Part shown: positions 21,086 through 33,811 of the stretch, in pieces
How the letters are laid out: every line of letters begins with the position of its first letter
Numbering within the stretch: position 1 is the first letter of the stretch
Assembly: GCF_013307245.1 (NCBI RefSeq)
Contig: NZ_CP028941.1
Coordinates: 1,426,001 to 1,490,000 of the forward strand
Reading direction: 5' to 3'
DNA from: Polynucleobacter antarcticus
GTDB taxonomy: Bacteria; Pseudomonadota; Gammaproteobacteria; Burkholderiales; Burkholderiaceae
DNA length: 64,000 nt
Program-made: the position numbers and the translations under genes
The notes under the pieces: generated by a model
Told to the model about the DNA's origin: nothing
The model's database searches: none
Seen by the model: only the letters and a program-made list of their open reading frames with translations

Positions 21086-21964
21086 TTAAGCACCCTTTGC
21101 AGCAGCCACCTGAGCAGCTACTTCAGCAGCAAAGTCATCTTGACGCTTCTCAATGCCCTCACCTACAACAAACATAGTGAAGCCTTTGATAGTCGTGTTG
21201 GCAGCCTTGAGCATTTGCTCTACTGTTTGCTTGTCATTTTTCACAAACGTTTGGTTCAACAGGGAAACTTCTTTCAAGTACTTCTGAATAGAACCTTCCA
21301 CCATCTTCTCAACGATCTCAGCAGGCTTGCCAGATTCAGCAGCTTTTTGAACAGCAACACTACGCTCAATCGCAATAGATTCAGCAGGCACATCAGCCAT
21401 CGACAAAGCCACTGGCTTCATCGCAGCAATGTGCATTGCCACATCTTTAGCGGCAGTCTCATCACCCTCATACTCCACCATGACACCAATGCGAGTACCG
21501 TGAAGATAAGACACGAGCTTATTAGCGCCAGTAAAGCGCTTGAAGCGACGTGGCATGATGTTCTCGCCGATCTTACCGATCAGTGCGCTGCGTACAGTAT
21601 CTACCGTTGAATCATTCATAGGCAACGCTAATAGAGCAGCAACATCAGCTGGATTATTTTGCGCAATCAACTTCACACAATTTGCTGTGAATGCCAAGAA
21701 GTCATCATTCTTAGAAACGAAATCGGTTTCGCAGTTCACTTCAAGCAAGGCACCGGTAGTTCCGTCGATGAAAGACACAACAATTCCTTCAGCAGTTACT
21801 CGGGAAGCGGCTTTACCAGCCTTACTTCCCAGCTTAACGCGCAAAATTTCTTCTGCTCTAGCCATGTCGCCATCAGCCTCAGTCAAGGCCTTTTTACATT
21901 CCATCATCGGGGCATCAGTTTTGGCGCGTAACTCGCCAACCATTGCAGCGGTAATAGCAGCCAT
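21086..21964 (-). CDS. tsf: Elongation factor Ts
   Basis: 292 residues. It is the guanine nucleotide exchange factor for EF-Tu. The N-terminal UBA-like part ends with [22 protein letters not shown], and the core contains the conserved [10 protein letters not shown] segment that contacts EF-Tu. The C-terminal SVEQ-like region and [15 protein letters not shown] follow. The start codon overlaps the rpsB stop (TAATG), so translation is likely coupled to S2. Confidence 0.97.
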   Translation of the reverse strand: MAAITAAMVGELRAKTDAPMMECKKALTEADGDMARAEEILRVKLGSKAGKAASRVTAEGIVVSFIDGTTGALLEVNCETDFVSKNDDFLAFTANCVKLIAQNNPADVAALLALPMNDSTVDTVRSALIGKIGENIMPRRFKRFTGANKLVSYLHGTRIGVMVEYEGDETAAKDVAMHIAAMKPVALSMADVPAESIAIERSVAVQKAAESGKPAEIVEKMVEGSIQKYLKEVSLLNQTFVKNDKQTVEQMLKAANTTIKGFTMFVVGEGIEKRQDDFAAEVAAQVAAAKGA

Positions 21965-22713
21965 TATTCAGCTTTCCCTTCTTCTACAAACTCTTCTTCA
22001 CCTTCTTTAACCGCAATCAAAATTTCTTGAACAGAGTTTGCTTTACCTTCTAGGATGGCATCTGCAATGCCGCGCGTGTAGAGTAATACTGCTTTGCTGG
22101 AGTCATCGTTACCTGGGATGATGTAATCCACACCTTCTGGTGAGTGGTTGGTATCTACCACTGCGATCACTGGAATACCGAGCTTGTTTGCTTCAGTAAT
22201 AGCAATCTTGTGATAGCCAACGTCCACAACGAAAATTGCATCAGGAACACCGTTCAGATCTTGAATACCGCCGAGGGCTTTTTGCAATTTGTCGAGATCA
22301 CGGTCATTAGTCAAAGCTTCTTTCTTAGAAAGCTTGTCCCAATCACCTGCTTCTTTAGCAACAGCCATATCCTTCAAACGCTTGAGGGAGCCTTTCACTG
22401 TTTTGAAATTGGTGAGCGTACCGCCCAACCAGCGACTGTCGATATAAGGCATACCAGCACGCGCAGCTTCTTCAGCAATGATTTCACGTGACTGACGCTT
22501 AGTGCCAACGAATAAGATCGTTCCACGGTTTGCAGCAATTTGTTTGACAAATTTCAGGGAGTCCTGAAACATTGGCAATGTTTTTTCCAAATTGATAATG
22601 TGGATTTTATTGCGATGGCCGAAAATATAAGGGGCCATTCTTGGTGACCAGAAACGGGTTTGATGACCAAAATGGCAACCGGCTTCTAGCATTTCACGCA
22701 TAGTGACTGACAT
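21964..22713 (-). CDS. rpsB: 30S ribosomal protein S2
   Basis: About 249 residues. The typical start [22 protein letters not shown] is used here; the ATG at 22713 has AGGAGAAGTT before it. The frame is open 24 codons further but that stretch is the leader. Conserved blocks are [27 protein letters not shown] and the C-terminal [26 protein letters not shown]. The acidic tail [13 protein letters not shown] is typical. Confidence 0.97.
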   Translation of the reverse strand: MSVTMREMLEAGCHFGHQTRFWSPRMAPYIFGHRNKIHIINLEKTLPMFQDSLKFVKQIAANRGTILFVGTKRQSREIIAEEAARAGMPYIDSRWLGGTLTNFKTVKGSLKRLKDMAVAKEAGDWDKLSKKEALTNDRDLDKLQKALGGIQDLNGVPDAIFVVDVGYHKIAITEANKLGIPVIAVVDTNHSPEGVDYIIPGNDDSSKAVLLYTRGIADAILEGKANSVQEILIAVKEGEEEFVEEGKAE

Positions 22714-22741
22714 AACTTCTCCTAAGGGTTGTGTTCTAAGA

Positions 22742-22785
22742 TTGAGTCCTAGCTGCGCTAAAAAACGCCACCCTGGAAGGCTCAA
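22742..22785 (-). ncRNA. Candidate rpsB leader hairpin
   Basis: The minus-strand leader of rpsB can fold as TTGAGCCT...AGGACTCAA (22742-22785, one bulged base) with an inner GCG/CGC stem around a T-rich loop. Ribosomal protein S2 is known to repress its own operon through the leader in some proteobacteria, and this position, about 30 bases before the start codon, would suit such a control. The fold is visible; the function is inferred. Confidence 0.35.
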
Positions 22786-22846
22786 CCCGCGATTTCAAAT
22801 CAAAAATTGACCTGATACATAAATTATAGCTTAAATATCAATCACC

Positions 22847-22863
22847 TAGCGATCAGATCGCTA
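22847..22863. promoter_or_regulatory. 17-bp palindrome between rpsB and map
   Basis: TAGCGATC-A-GATCGCTA is a perfect inverted repeat with 8-base arms. It begins 19 bases upstream of a TATAAT box (22823-22828, minus strand) that is the probable rpsB -10 element, and therefore covers the -35 area. This looks like an operator for the divergent rpsB/map region, but no regulator is known to me for this sequence. Confidence 0.4.
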
Positions 22864-22970
22864 TCCAAGAATCAGTAAAGCCTGCTGAAAATAGGCTGTA
22901 ATGCCCCTACTGCCCATTATTTAGGCAGGAAAGATCTGTCAAAAACTGCCAAGTCGTTGATAATCAAGGC

Positions 22971-23807
22971 ATGAATAGTGTATTTACCGCCGAAAAAGAC
23001 ATCCAAGGGATGCGCGAAGCTGGCCGCTTAGCCAGTGAAGTGCTTGACCACGTAGCGCCTCATGTCAAAGCAGGTGTTAGCACCGCCGAGCTCGATCGTA
23101 TTTGTCACGCTTACATGCGCGATGTCCAAAAGACGATTCCTGCTCCATTGAACTATCAGCCCCCAGGCTACCCCCCTTTTCCAGCATCTATTTGTACCTC
23201 TGTAAATGATGTGATTTGTCATGGCATTCCCGGTGAGAAGATTTTAAAAACAGGAGATGTCGTTAATTTAGATATCACTGTGATTACGCCTCAAGGCTAC
23301 TATGGTGACACCAGCCGAATGTTTATGGTGGGCGAAGTATCGGTACTCGCCAAGCGCCTCACCCAAATTACGTTTGAATGCATGTGGCTCGGCATTGCCC
23401 AGGTCAAACCCGGAGCATCCTTAGGGGACATTGGTCATGTGATTCAAACGCATGCTGAAAAAGCAGGTTACTCGGTAGTGCGTGAGTATTGCGGTCATGG
23501 CATTGGTAAAGTGTTTCATCAAGACCCGCAAATTCTTCACTATGGTCGACCTGGCACAGGTGAAAAGTTAGTAGTAGGTATGACATTCACGATTGAGCCC
23601 ATGATTAATGCTGGTCGTCGTGAGATTCGAACGATGCCAGATCAATGGACTGTCAAAACAAAAGATCGTAGCCTGTCAGCGCAATGGGAGCATACGCTCT
23701 TAGTCACCAACACTGGAGTAGAGGTACTCACTTGGTCAGAGGGCAGCAACGCCATACCTGATTGCGTCAAAGGTCTATCCTTTAGACCGCAGCTTGCAAG
23801 CGCTTAA
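22971..23807 (+). CDS. map: Type I methionine aminopeptidase
   Basis: 278 residues, M24 family. It removes the initiator methionine from nascent proteins. Metal ligands are visible: Asp in VVNLDITVI and YYGDTSRMF, His in EYCGHGIGKVFH, and Glu residues in FTIEPMIN and QWEHTLLVT. It is divergent from rpsB, as in many proteobacteria. The C-terminus extends a little past the core domain (about 15 residues). Confidence 0.96.
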   Translation: MNSVFTAEKDIQGMREAGRLASEVLDHVAPHVKAGVSTAELDRICHAYMRDVQKTIPAPLNYQPPGYPPFPASICTSVNDVICHGIPGEKILKTGDVVNLDITVITPQGYYGDTSRMFMVGEVSVLAKRLTQITFECMWLGIAQVKPGASLGDIGHVIQTHAEKAGYSVVREYCGHGIGKVFHQDPQILHYGRPGTGEKLVVGMTFTIEPMINAGRREIRTMPDQWTVKTKDRSLSAQWEHTLLVTNTGVEVLTWSEGSNAIPDCVKGLSFRPQLASA

Positions 23808-23863
23808 TTCATAAATGCTTCAAGCGATGATGTATTCGATGGTGCGTTTATAGCAATCAGCCC

Positions 23864-26437
23864 ATGATGAATGTCGCTAACTTAAAAGCAGCTCGAGAAT
23901 TAGCTTACGCCCAATTTCGTGAACATCAGGAAGTTGGCAAACTCACCAAACAACTGAGTAAGCTCAGTGATGAACTTCTCACTAGTCTCTGGAATCAATG
24001 TGGCCTCAAATCTGATGCTGCATTAGTTGCCGTAGGTGGTTTTGGTAGAGGATCACTCTTTCCTTATTCTGATATTGATATTTTAATTTTGCTGCCTGCA
24101 GATAAGCAATACTTCGAAACAGTATTGGCAAGCAAGATTGAAGCATTTGTAGCCCAGTGTTGGGATACCGGCTTAGAAATTGGTAGCTCCGTGAGAACTG
24201 TCGCGGAATGCATCTCAGAATCAGAGCAAGACATTACGGTACGCACTTCATTATTAGAGTCTCGACTCATTTGTGGCAAGAAGACACTCTTTCACGAATT
24301 TGAAACTGTCTACGAAAATGCTTTAGATCCGAAAACTTTTTTTCAAGCAAAACTAGCAGAGCAAATTCAGCGGCATTACAAATACCAAGACACACCCTAT
24401 TCGCTTGAGCCCAATTGCAAAGAAAGTCCTGGTGGCCTACGTGATCTCCAAGTGATTTCTTGGGTGAGTAAAGCAGCGCACCTAGGTAATACTTTTAAAG
24501 ATTTGTATCTTGCGGGTCTACTGACTAATCGCGAACTTACTGAGCTGAAACGTAATCAACGCTTTTTAGAAACTCTGCGAGCTAACCTACACTTACTGGC
24601 AGGTCGAAGACAAGATGTATTGGCATTCGATTTTCAGGCGTCACTCGCAGCCTCTATGGGGCACTCGGAAGAGTCTCTTCGATTGGCCAGCGAAGCGATT
24701 ATGCGTCGCTACTATTGGGCTGCTAAGGCGGTCAATCAATTAAATGATGTACTGCTCCAAAATATTGAGGCCCTACTCTTTCCTCAAGAATCTAAGACTA
24801 CTCACACCATCGCTGGCGAAGGCAATGAGGGGTTTATAGAACGTCAGGGTGTACTTGATATTGTCGATCCCCAGCTCTTTCAGAAGCATCCGGAGCAAAT
24901 TCTACGAACCTTTCTCGTCTTTGCTCAAACTGCTAACGTCAAAAGCTTATCAGCAACCATTTTTAGAGCGCTCTATAACGCTCGGCAAAAGATGAATGCT
25001 CAATGGCGCAAGGATCCAGTAAATCGCGCGCTGTTTATGCAACTACTGCAACAGCCCGATGGAGTCAGTCGCGCTTTTCAACTCATGAATCGCACGAGTG
25101 TGCTGGGCCGCTACCTCCCTGCCTTCAGAAACATTGTTGGCCAAATGCAGCATGACTTATTTCATGTATATACCGTTGATCAACATATTTTGATGGTCTT
25201 ACGTAATGTGCGACGCTTCATGGTGCTCGAAAACACCCATGAGTTTCCGTTCTGTAGCAGCCTCATTGCTCGTTTTGAAAAGCCTTGGCTCCTCATCATT
25301 GCAGCACTCTTCCATGACATTGCCAAAGGCCGTGGAGGTGATCACTCTGAGCTTGGTAAAGCCGATGTACGTAGTTTTGCCAAAGATCATGGCTTGGATA
25401 AAACAGATACAGAGCTTTTAGTCTGGTTGGTTGCAGAACACCTCAACATGAGCCAAGTAGCGCAGAAACAAGATATCACTGACCCTGATGTCGTCAAAGC
25501 TTTTGCCGGCAAAATGGGGGATGAGAGACACCTCACTGCCCTATATCTCCTCACAGTTGCAGATGTACGTGGTACTAGCCCTAAAGTCTGGAATGCGTGG
25601 AAAGGCAAGTTACTCGAGGATCTCTATCGCGCTACCCTGCGTGTTCTAGGTGGAGCAAAACCTGATGCTTCTTCTGAGCTTGCTCAACAACAAGAAGAGT
25701 CACGTTCGAATCTACGTCTTAATGGTATTGAGGATTCTGCCTATGAAAATCTCTGGCAAAAATTAGATGTCGCTTTTTTCTTACGTCAAGATGCAGGCGA
25801 TATTGCCTGGCTGACACGACATCTGTTTAATAAAGTAGATAGCCAAATACCTATTGTCCGAGCGCGCCTCTCTCCTGTAGGTGAAGGCTTACAAATTGCG
25901 GTGTATGTCAGAGACCAAGAAGATTTATTTTCCAGGATTTGCGCCTATTTTGAACGTCATGGTTTCTCAATCTGGGATGCCCGCATTCACACCACCAGAC
26001 ATGGCTATGCTTTAGATACTTTCCAAATCTCAGGCAGTAATTTAGTGGATGAGGGAGGGAGCTACCGAGATTTGATTCAGCTAGTTGAGTATGAGCTCTC
26101 GGCGGCCCTACAAAGCCATGATCCCTTGCCTAACCCCAGTATGGGACGCCTCTCTCGGCAATCCAGAACCTTCCCGATACAGCCGCGGGTACGCGTCACA
26201 CCCGATGAACGGGGTCACTACTATGCGCTATCTCTGTCAGCGAGTGATCGCACCGGACTTCTATATGTTATCTCTAGGGTACTAGCTAAGCATCAGGTAT
26301 CTTTGCACACTGCGCGCATCAATACCCTAGGCGAAAGAGTAGAGGATATATTTCTGCTGGATGCGGCTAGACTCAGTAAAAATCCAAAGCTGCAGATTTT
26401 GTTAGAGACAGAGTTATTAGAAGCGCTAGGGGCTTAA
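23864..26437 (+). CDS. glnD: Bifunctional PII uridylyltransferase/uridylyl-removing enzyme
   Basis: 857 residues, the glutamine sensor of the nitrogen regulatory cascade. Domains in order: nucleotidyltransferase with [19 protein letters not shown] (about residues 58-76), a helical linker, an HD domain for UMP removal ([17 protein letters not shown], about 484-500), and two C-terminal ACT domains ([21 protein letters not shown] and [20 protein letters not shown]). It starts 56 bases after map and its 3' end overlaps the converging Nudix gene by 12 bases. Confidence 0.96.
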   Translation: MMNVANLKAARELAYAQFREHQEVGKLTKQLSKLSDELLTSLWNQCGLKSDAALVAVGGFGRGSLFPYSDIDILILLPADKQYFETVLASKIEAFVAQCWDTGLEIGSSVRTVAECISESEQDITVRTSLLESRLICGKKTLFHEFETVYENALDPKTFFQAKLAEQIQRHYKYQDTPYSLEPNCKESPGGLRDLQVISWVSKAAHLGNTFKDLYLAGLLTNRELTELKRNQRFLETLRANLHLLAGRRQDVLAFDFQASLAASMGHSEESLRLASEAIMRRYYWAAKAVNQLNDVLLQNIEALLFPQESKTTHTIAGEGNEGFIERQGVLDIVDPQLFQKHPEQILRTFLVFAQTANVKSLSATIFRALYNARQKMNAQWRKDPVNRALFMQLLQQPDGVSRAFQLMNRTSVLGRYLPAFRNIVGQMQHDLFHVYTVDQHILMVLRNVRRFMVLENTHEFPFCSSLIARFEKPWLLIIAALFHDIAKGRGGDHSELGKADVRSFAKDHGLDKTDTELLVWLVAEHLNMSQVAQKQDITDPDVVKAFAGKMGDERHLTALYLLTVADVRGTSPKVWNAWKGKLLEDLYRATLRVLGGAKPDASSELAQQQEESRSNLRLNGIEDSAYENLWQKLDVAFFLRQDAGDIAWLTRHLFNKVDSQIPIVRARLSPVGEGLQIAVYVRDQEDLFSRICAYFERHGFSIWDARIHTTRHGYALDTFQISGSNLVDEGGSYRDLIQLVEYELSAALQSHDPLPNPSMGRLSRQSRTFPIQPRVRVTPDERGHYYALSLSASDRTGLLYVISRVLAKHQVSLHTARINTLGERVEDIFLLDAARLSKNPKLQILLETELLEALGA

Positions 26438-26935
26438 AGTTTCATTATTGAGTTTTTTAAGCGCTCGCTGGATACGTAAATTAGAAATATCACAACAAGA
26501 AATCCAAGCTTTCTGAATGTTTTCACTTGATTCTCGCTCCTCTACTGCCCTGAGTAAAAACAATAAATCAATATGCACATGATCACCCTCACCCTTTTGG
26601 GGGTTTGATGGAATCTGATGTATATCAATATCCAATGGTTCGTCATCATTAGCATAGGGATCGCAAACAACTCCCGTCTCTTCAAAAACCTCACGAATGG
26701 CAGCATCCATAGGTGTTTCGCCCTCATCAATGTGGCCTCCAGGCTGCAACCATTGCTGAATATGGGGATGAAAAATCAAAAGTACTTTCTCATCTTTTAT
26801 CATTAGACCACTAGCAGTGATGTGGCCCTCTTTGTTATATCGAGAGTAAGGGTTAGTAGAAGTTAATACTTGAACGGCAGCATCTTTCAATGAAGAAAAT
26901 TCTGCCGCCTGTAGGATGAGATGGAGATGACTCAT
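26426..26935 (-). CDS. Nudix hydrolase
   Basis: 169 residues. The Nudix box [23 protein letters not shown] (about residues 67-89) fits GX5EX7REUXEEXGU. Such enzymes hydrolyse a nucleoside diphosphate linked to another group; the specific substrate cannot be told. The N-terminus ([20 protein letters not shown]) resembles other housekeeping Nudix proteins of this size. It converges with glnD with a 12-base overlap and stands alone otherwise. Confidence 0.9.
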   Translation of the reverse strand: MSHLHLILQAAEFSSLKDAAVQVLTSTNPYSRYNKEGHITASGLMIKDEKVLLIFHPHIQQWLQPGGHIDEGETPMDAAIREVFEETGVVCDPYANDDEPLDIDIHQIPSNPQKGEGDHVHIDLLFLLRAVEERESSENIQKAWISCCDISNLRIQRALKKLNNETLSP

Positions 26936-27015
26936 AAATAAATTTTAATGATGAAGCTAAATATCTTATGCGGAGAATTGCTACAGACCAAGCTAATCTG
27001 AGTGTAAGAAAGATC

Positions 27016-29040
<2,025 letters not shown>

Positions 29041-30114
29041 TTAACTAAAGAGTCTGCTAGCGGTCGAGGAGCCTGCTGGAATGCTACTTTTCTCAAGATT
29101 GGCATAAAGACCATCAAGATGCTGACGAATACTTACTACAGCAGCCTCAGTGAGATTGATGCCATTGTCATCGACTAAACGTCCATGCGCCAATTGCCCT
29201 ATCTCAACACCCTCACCCAACATACGCTCAAATGCGCGCTCATCTTGCTCAACCAGGGGCACCTCAAGCAATAAGGTAATTTGCTTTATAGCTTGATTTG
29301 GATTCAGATCAGCGCTATTAAAAATCCGCTTCTGATTACTAAAGAATTCAAAACTTAAGCCATTACGAGAAAGCTTAAATCCACGTTGGTGCATCAAGGA
29401 CTCAATATTCGCCCAAGAATAAGCATCGTCAAACAGTATGTTGATACTTAGCTGAATATCACTTTCTGCAGCCATAGCATCTAATTCTTTTGCGCTTTCC
29501 AGCATCGTATTAACACTAGGCATATCAATTTGCGCGCCCAACACTTCCGCGAGAGCTTGCGCCCGAGAGCAAAAATCTGATAATTCTAAAATGCTAATAG
29601 GGCCGCGACGGCTTGCCAGCTGAATCGCCAGCTGAAGTTCGGAATATGTCGCTTCTGCTCGCAATGACTCCCAATCTTCTGCTGCGTCCACATCTGCATT
29701 AAGGCCTTCACAGATCCAATGTGCTGCTGGGCTTACTTGACTCTCATGCCAAGAATGTAATTCTGCAAGAATTTCTACACCACTGATGGCTTGGTCAAAG
29801 CGCAAAGTAATTACACAGTCAATTCTTGGATCAATCGTAAAGTTTTTTATCTCTGGAATATCTAGGTTAGATTCACCAAAAGTAGGCTCTGCTCTTTCTT
29901 CAGACTGAGCATCTGCGAAACCTCCTGCAAAAGAGGGTTCTCGAGTAGATCGATCAGCAGAGGAAAAGTCACTGCCTAATTTGGCCTGACGACGAGCACG
30001 GGCATTTTTAAAATTAAATATAGCCACTAATATCAAAATCAGTAGACCAATAACAGCCAAAGCAAATTGCAAGTCAGACAAACCCAGTGCTGTCATGATT
30101 TGCTCTAAATCCAC
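29041..30114 (-). CDS. zipA: ZipA-like cell division protein
   Basis: 357 residues. A single N-terminal membrane segment (LQFALAVIGLLILILVAIFNF, about residues 15-35) is followed by a basic stretch (KNARARRQAK), a variable linker and a C-terminal domain of the ZipA FtsZ-binding type (IQLSINILFDDAYSWANIESLMHQRGFKLS). ZipA tethers FtsZ to the membrane. It starts with GTG directly after the smc stop (TAAGTG), so it is read from the same mRNA as smc. Conservation to E. coli ZipA looks low, typical for betaproteobacteria. Confidence 0.8.
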   Translation of the reverse strand: MDLEQIMTALGLSDLQFALAVIGLLILILVAIFNFKNARARRQAKLGSDFSSADRSTREPSFAGGFADAQSEERAEPTFGESNLDIPEIKNFTIDPRIDCVITLRFDQAISGVEILAELHSWHESQVSPAAHWICEGLNADVDAAEDWESLRAEATYSELQLAIQLASRRGPISILELSDFCSRAQALAEVLGAQIDMPSVNTMLESAKELDAMAAESDIQLSINILFDDAYSWANIESLMHQRGFKLSRNGLSFEFFSNQKRIFNSADLNPNQAIKQITLLLEVPLVEQDERAFERMLGEGVEIGQLAHGRLVDDNGINLTEAAVVSIRQHLDGLYANLEKSSIPAGSSTASRLFS

Positions 30115-33100
30115 TTAAGCCGCCTCTACCATCGATACTGCAGAGGAGATATCCACTGCCACAATCCGCGATACACCCTGCTCTTGCATCGTCACACCAA
30201 TCAGTTGGTGCGCAATTTCCATGGTGATCTTATTGTGAGAAATGAAGACAAACTGTGTTTTGTCGGACATTTTGGCAACCATCTTGGCATAGCGCAAGGT
30301 ATTGGCATCATCTAATGGTGCATCTACCTCATCGAGCAAGCAGAATGGGGCTGGATTAAGCAAGAAGAGTGAGAACACCAAGGCAATCGCCGTCAGGGCT
30401 TTTTCACCGCCAGACAATAAATAAATCGAGCTCAGCTTTTTGCCAGGTGGCTGGGCCATCACTTGAACGCCCGCATCGAGAATTTCTTCACCTGTCATCA
30501 CCAGCTCTGCTTGACCACCACCGAACAGTTCTGGGAAGAGCTTACCGAAATGCTGGTTCACCTGATCAAACGTACCTTGTAGTAGATCACGGGTTTCTGC
30601 ATCTATCTTCGCAATCGCATCTGTCAAAGTCTGCATCGCTTCATTCAAGTCGACAGTTTGTGCATCCAAGAATTGCTTGCGCTCACGGGAGCTAGATAGC
30701 TCATCTAAAGCAGCCATGTTGACTGGGCCCAAGGACTGAATTTCAGTATTCAGGCGCGTGACATTTGTTTGCAGAGCACCTACCTTAAGGTCAGAACTAA
30801 AGCTAGCTTCAAGCGCAATTAAATCGGCTTCTGCATCAGCAAGGAGTGTTGCAAATTGCTCAAAGTTCAAACGCGCAGCTTGCTCACGCAACTGCAGATC
30901 CATGACCTTGTCACGCATCGGCTGAAGGCTACGCTCAATTTGCATACGCACCTCATCAGCTTCACGCAATTGATGTAATAAAGCATCTTGCTCGGTACGG
31001 GCATTAGCTAATGCTGCCTCGCGTGCACTGCGGGCTAGTAATAGTCCTTGTAATTTATCTTGCGCCTCTTCATCACTTAAGGTTTCAAGCTCTTGCTCAG
31101 ATGCCGCCTGCTTATCCTGAATTTCCATGATCTGTACACGCGCAGTACTCTGATCACGCTGTAAATCAGCAATCCGTTGCTGTAATGAGCGTGTTGCAAA
31201 AGCTGCTTCTTGGGCAGACATCTCAGAGGAACGTAAAGATTCACGAAGAAGATCACGCTCTTGAGTAGCTAATGCTAATTTTTCTTGGGCACCTAACAAG
31301 CCATCTTGCAGGCCTAGCTTAGACTCTTCAGACTGAGCCAGCTCAACAGAAGACTGTTCTTGAGTCATTGCTAGCTGCTCAATGTGCTGACGCAACTCAC
31401 TCAACTCACCCTGAATTTGTCCGGCACGTTGGCTGTATTTCTCTTCAGCTTGGGTAAGCTGCATTCTTTCCACTTCAAAACCATGAACTTCTTGCACCGC
31501 TTGCTCTGCATAAATACGGGTTTGCTCTGCAGCTTGGTGAGCAGCTTGGTAGTTCGCAACACACTGATCTAGCTCGCTTTGCAACTCGCTCTGAATTAAC
31601 CGCTGCGCCCGTAATTGCTTTTCAAGACTTTCCATCTCTTGAGCACGAGCCAACATGCCAGCTTGCTCAGAATCTGCAGCATACAACTGGACGCTTACTC
31701 GGCTTACTAAATGGCCTTGCTGTGTTACGAACGCGCCACCTGCAGGCAACTTCTCGCGACGCTGCAATGCATCTTCAAGACTATCTGCAATATAAATATT
31801 GTCCAACCACTCTTGCAATACAGCAGTAAGGCGTGGCGCACCTGCACTCTGAACACGCGTTAATAGAGGAACAAATCCAGCTGGCACGCTAGTGCTCGCT
31901 GGAGTAATGTCTTCAGTCAATAAGATAGCCAAACGACTTGGCGGCGCATCATTGGCTAAGACCAAAGTTTCTTGAACGCTTTTTGCGGTTACTGCAGCTA
32001 AACGCTCACGTAAAACAGATTCCAGTGCAGCTTCCCAGCCACTCTGTACTTTGAGCTCTTGCCACAGGCGCTTACTTTCTTTTAATCCCTTACTCTCAAG
32101 CCAGGGACCAATCTTGCCTTGCGCCTGAACGCTAGCCTGCAAAGCTGTCAAGGCTGTCAATTTAGCTTCAGTTTGTGCTAATTCTTGATTAGCAGCCTGC
32201 ATCTGTTGTTGGGCGGTATTACGTGCCTCATCTGTAGCAGGCACGCGTTGCTGAGCATCGCCTGCTTTTTGCTTTGCTTCATCTACCTTACGCTGCGCCA
32301 TAGCATGGCGATCTATTGCCATTTGTAAGGCTTCGGCATCTGGCCTACGCATACCCGCAAGCTCAGACTCAAGGCGAACATCGCGCCCCTTCAACTCCTC
32401 TAATTGAGTAACTGTCGCTTTAAGGCGCTCACCCAAACTGGCTAAGCGCTGTTCAATAGCAGCTAGTTGTTCACGCGCATCATCTACATCACGAGCACCG
32501 ACTTGATATACCTCATCACGACTGGGCATCTGCGTTTGTAAGCCCTCTAAGTCGGCCAATAAAGACTGTTCTTTTTCTGCTGCTAAGCCAAGCTCTTGCT
32601 CAGCACTACGTTGTGCTTGGGCAGCATCTGTTTCTTGGACAGTCCAACGTTGCAGTTGCGCTTGCAAATCTTGAGTTTGTTGCTGTAAACGCTGACGCGC
32701 TTCTTGCACATAACGAATCTGGGACTCCACTTGACTTACATCGGAGTTTGTTTGATATAAATCACCTTGTGCTTGAGATACCTTATCTTGTAATGCATAT
32801 TGCTCAGTACGCATCGTCTCGAGCTCAGTCTCAGCATGTCGCATTTTTGCGGTCTGCTCTTCCAGACTCACTTGTGTATCCCGAATACCGCTGGCATGTC
32901 GCTCTTGCTCTTTACCTGCTTCGGTCTGGCGTACAAACCAAAGTAACTGCTGTTGCGACTTCATCTCAGTAGAAAGTTCCGCATGGCGTTCAGCTACGGT
33001 AGCCTGCTTTTCAAGACGTGTCAGTTGCTGATCAAGCTCACGCACGATATCTCCAACACGCACTAAATTCTCTTTGGTGTCTTCTAAGCGTGATGCTGTT

Positions 33101-33636
33101 TCTTTGCGACGCTCTTTGTATTTAGAAACCCCTGCAGCCTCTTCTAAGAAAACGCGCAACTCTTCAGGCTTGGCTTCTAAAATACGGTTGATGGTGCCTT
33201 GGCCAATGATGGCATAGCCTCTTGGTCCCATACCAGTACCCAAGAAAATATCTTGGATATCTTTGCGACGCACGATCTGGTTATTCACGTAATAACTAGA
33301 GTTACCATCACGTGTTAATACGCGCTTCACTGCTAAATCTGTAAATGCACTCCACTGACCATGAGCGCGCCCATCCGCGTTATCAAACAGCAGCTCAACA
33401 CTGGCACGACCCGAAGGCTTACGTAAACCAGAGCCATTAAAGATCACGTCTTGCATCGATTCACCACGCAATTCACTTGCACGAGATTCACCCAAAACCC
33501 AACGCACGGCGTCAATAATGTTCGACTTTCCGCAACCATTAGGACCCACGACACCGATTAATTGACCTGGCATTTCAAAATGGGTTGGATCAACAAATGA
33601 CTTAAAGCCGGAAAGTTTGATAGATTTCAGTTGCAC
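30115..33636 (-). CDS. smc: Chromosome segregation protein SMC
   Basis: 1173 residues. The N-terminal ATPase half has Walker A GPNGCGKS (residues 31-38) and the Q-loop region. Long coiled coils on both sides surround the hinge (about residues 510-640). The C-terminal half has the ABC signature YLLSGGEKALTAIALVFSL and Walker B PFCLLDEVDAPLDDAN. SMC compacts and segregates the chromosome, usually with ScpA/ScpB, which are not in the window. First gene of an smc-zipA-ligA run, divergent from dapD. Confidence 0.97.
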   Translation of the reverse strand: MQLKSIKLSGFKSFVDPTHFEMPGQLIGVVGPNGCGKSNIIDAVRWVLGESRASELRGESMQDVIFNGSGLRKPSGRASVELLFDNADGRAHGQWSAFTDLAVKRVLTRDGNSSYYVNNQIVRRKDIQDIFLGTGMGPRGYAIIGQGTINRILEAKPEELRVFLEEAAGVSKYKERRKETASRLEDTKENLVRVGDIVRELDQQLTRLEKQATVAERHAELSTEMKSQQQLLWFVRQTEAGKEQERHASGIRDTQVSLEEQTAKMRHAETELETMRTEQYALQDKVSQAQGDLYQTNSDVSQVESQIRYVQEARQRLQQQTQDLQAQLQRWTVQETDAAQAQRSAEQELGLAAEKEQSLLADLEGLQTQMPSRDEVYQVGARDVDDAREQLAAIEQRLASLGERLKATVTQLEELKGRDVRLESELAGMRRPDAEALQMAIDRHAMAQRKVDEAKQKAGDAQQRVPATDEARNTAQQQMQAANQELAQTEAKLTALTALQASVQAQGKIGPWLESKGLKESKRLWQELKVQSGWEAALESVLRERLAAVTAKSVQETLVLANDAPPSRLAILLTEDITPASTSVPAGFVPLLTRVQSAGAPRLTAVLQEWLDNIYIADSLEDALQRREKLPAGGAFVTQQGHLVSRVSVQLYAADSEQAGMLARAQEMESLEKQLRAQRLIQSELQSELDQCVANYQAAHQAAEQTRIYAEQAVQEVHGFEVERMQLTQAEEKYSQRAGQIQGELSELRQHIEQLAMTQEQSSVELAQSEESKLGLQDGLLGAQEKLALATQERDLLRESLRSSEMSAQEAAFATRSLQQRIADLQRDQSTARVQIMEIQDKQAASEQELETLSDEEAQDKLQGLLLARSAREAALANARTEQDALLHQLREADEVRMQIERSLQPMRDKVMDLQLREQAARLNFEQFATLLADAEADLIALEASFSSDLKVGALQTNVTRLNTEIQSLGPVNMAALDELSSSRERKQFLDAQTVDLNEAMQTLTDAIAKIDAETRDLLQGTFDQVNQHFGKLFPELFGGGQAELVMTGEEILDAGVQVMAQPPGKKLSSIYLLSGGEKALTAIALVFSLFLLNPAPFCLLDEVDAPLDDANTLRYAKMVAKMSDKTQFVFISHNKITMEIAHQLIGVTMQEQGVSRIVAVDISSAVSMVEAA

Positions 33637-33748
33637 GGCGTACTTTTTAGGGAGAAAACGGGTTTAAATGGGCGGGTAAAAAATTAATACAAATGTGTCA
33701 AGATGATAGCAAGCTTAGGCGTCCTCGCACGGGTTTTTGCCCCACCGA

Positions 33749-33754
33749 TATAAT
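33749..33754 (+). promoter_or_regulatory. Possible -10 element for dapD
   Basis: A perfect TATAAT lies about 58 bases upstream of the dapD start in the smc/dapD divergent region. No good -35 is found at 16-18 bases, so the promoter call rests on the -10 alone. Confidence 0.35.
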
Positions 33755-33811
33755 AGAGAATTCATATCCAGGGCCAAAATCCCTTAACAATCTGATAGTT
33801 AACTTAAAAGC

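Noticed and set aside
20936..21610. Long plus-strand ORF of 224 codons opposite tsf
   Set aside because: It lies antisense to the highly conserved tsf gene and covers its terminator; its translation has no recognisable motif.
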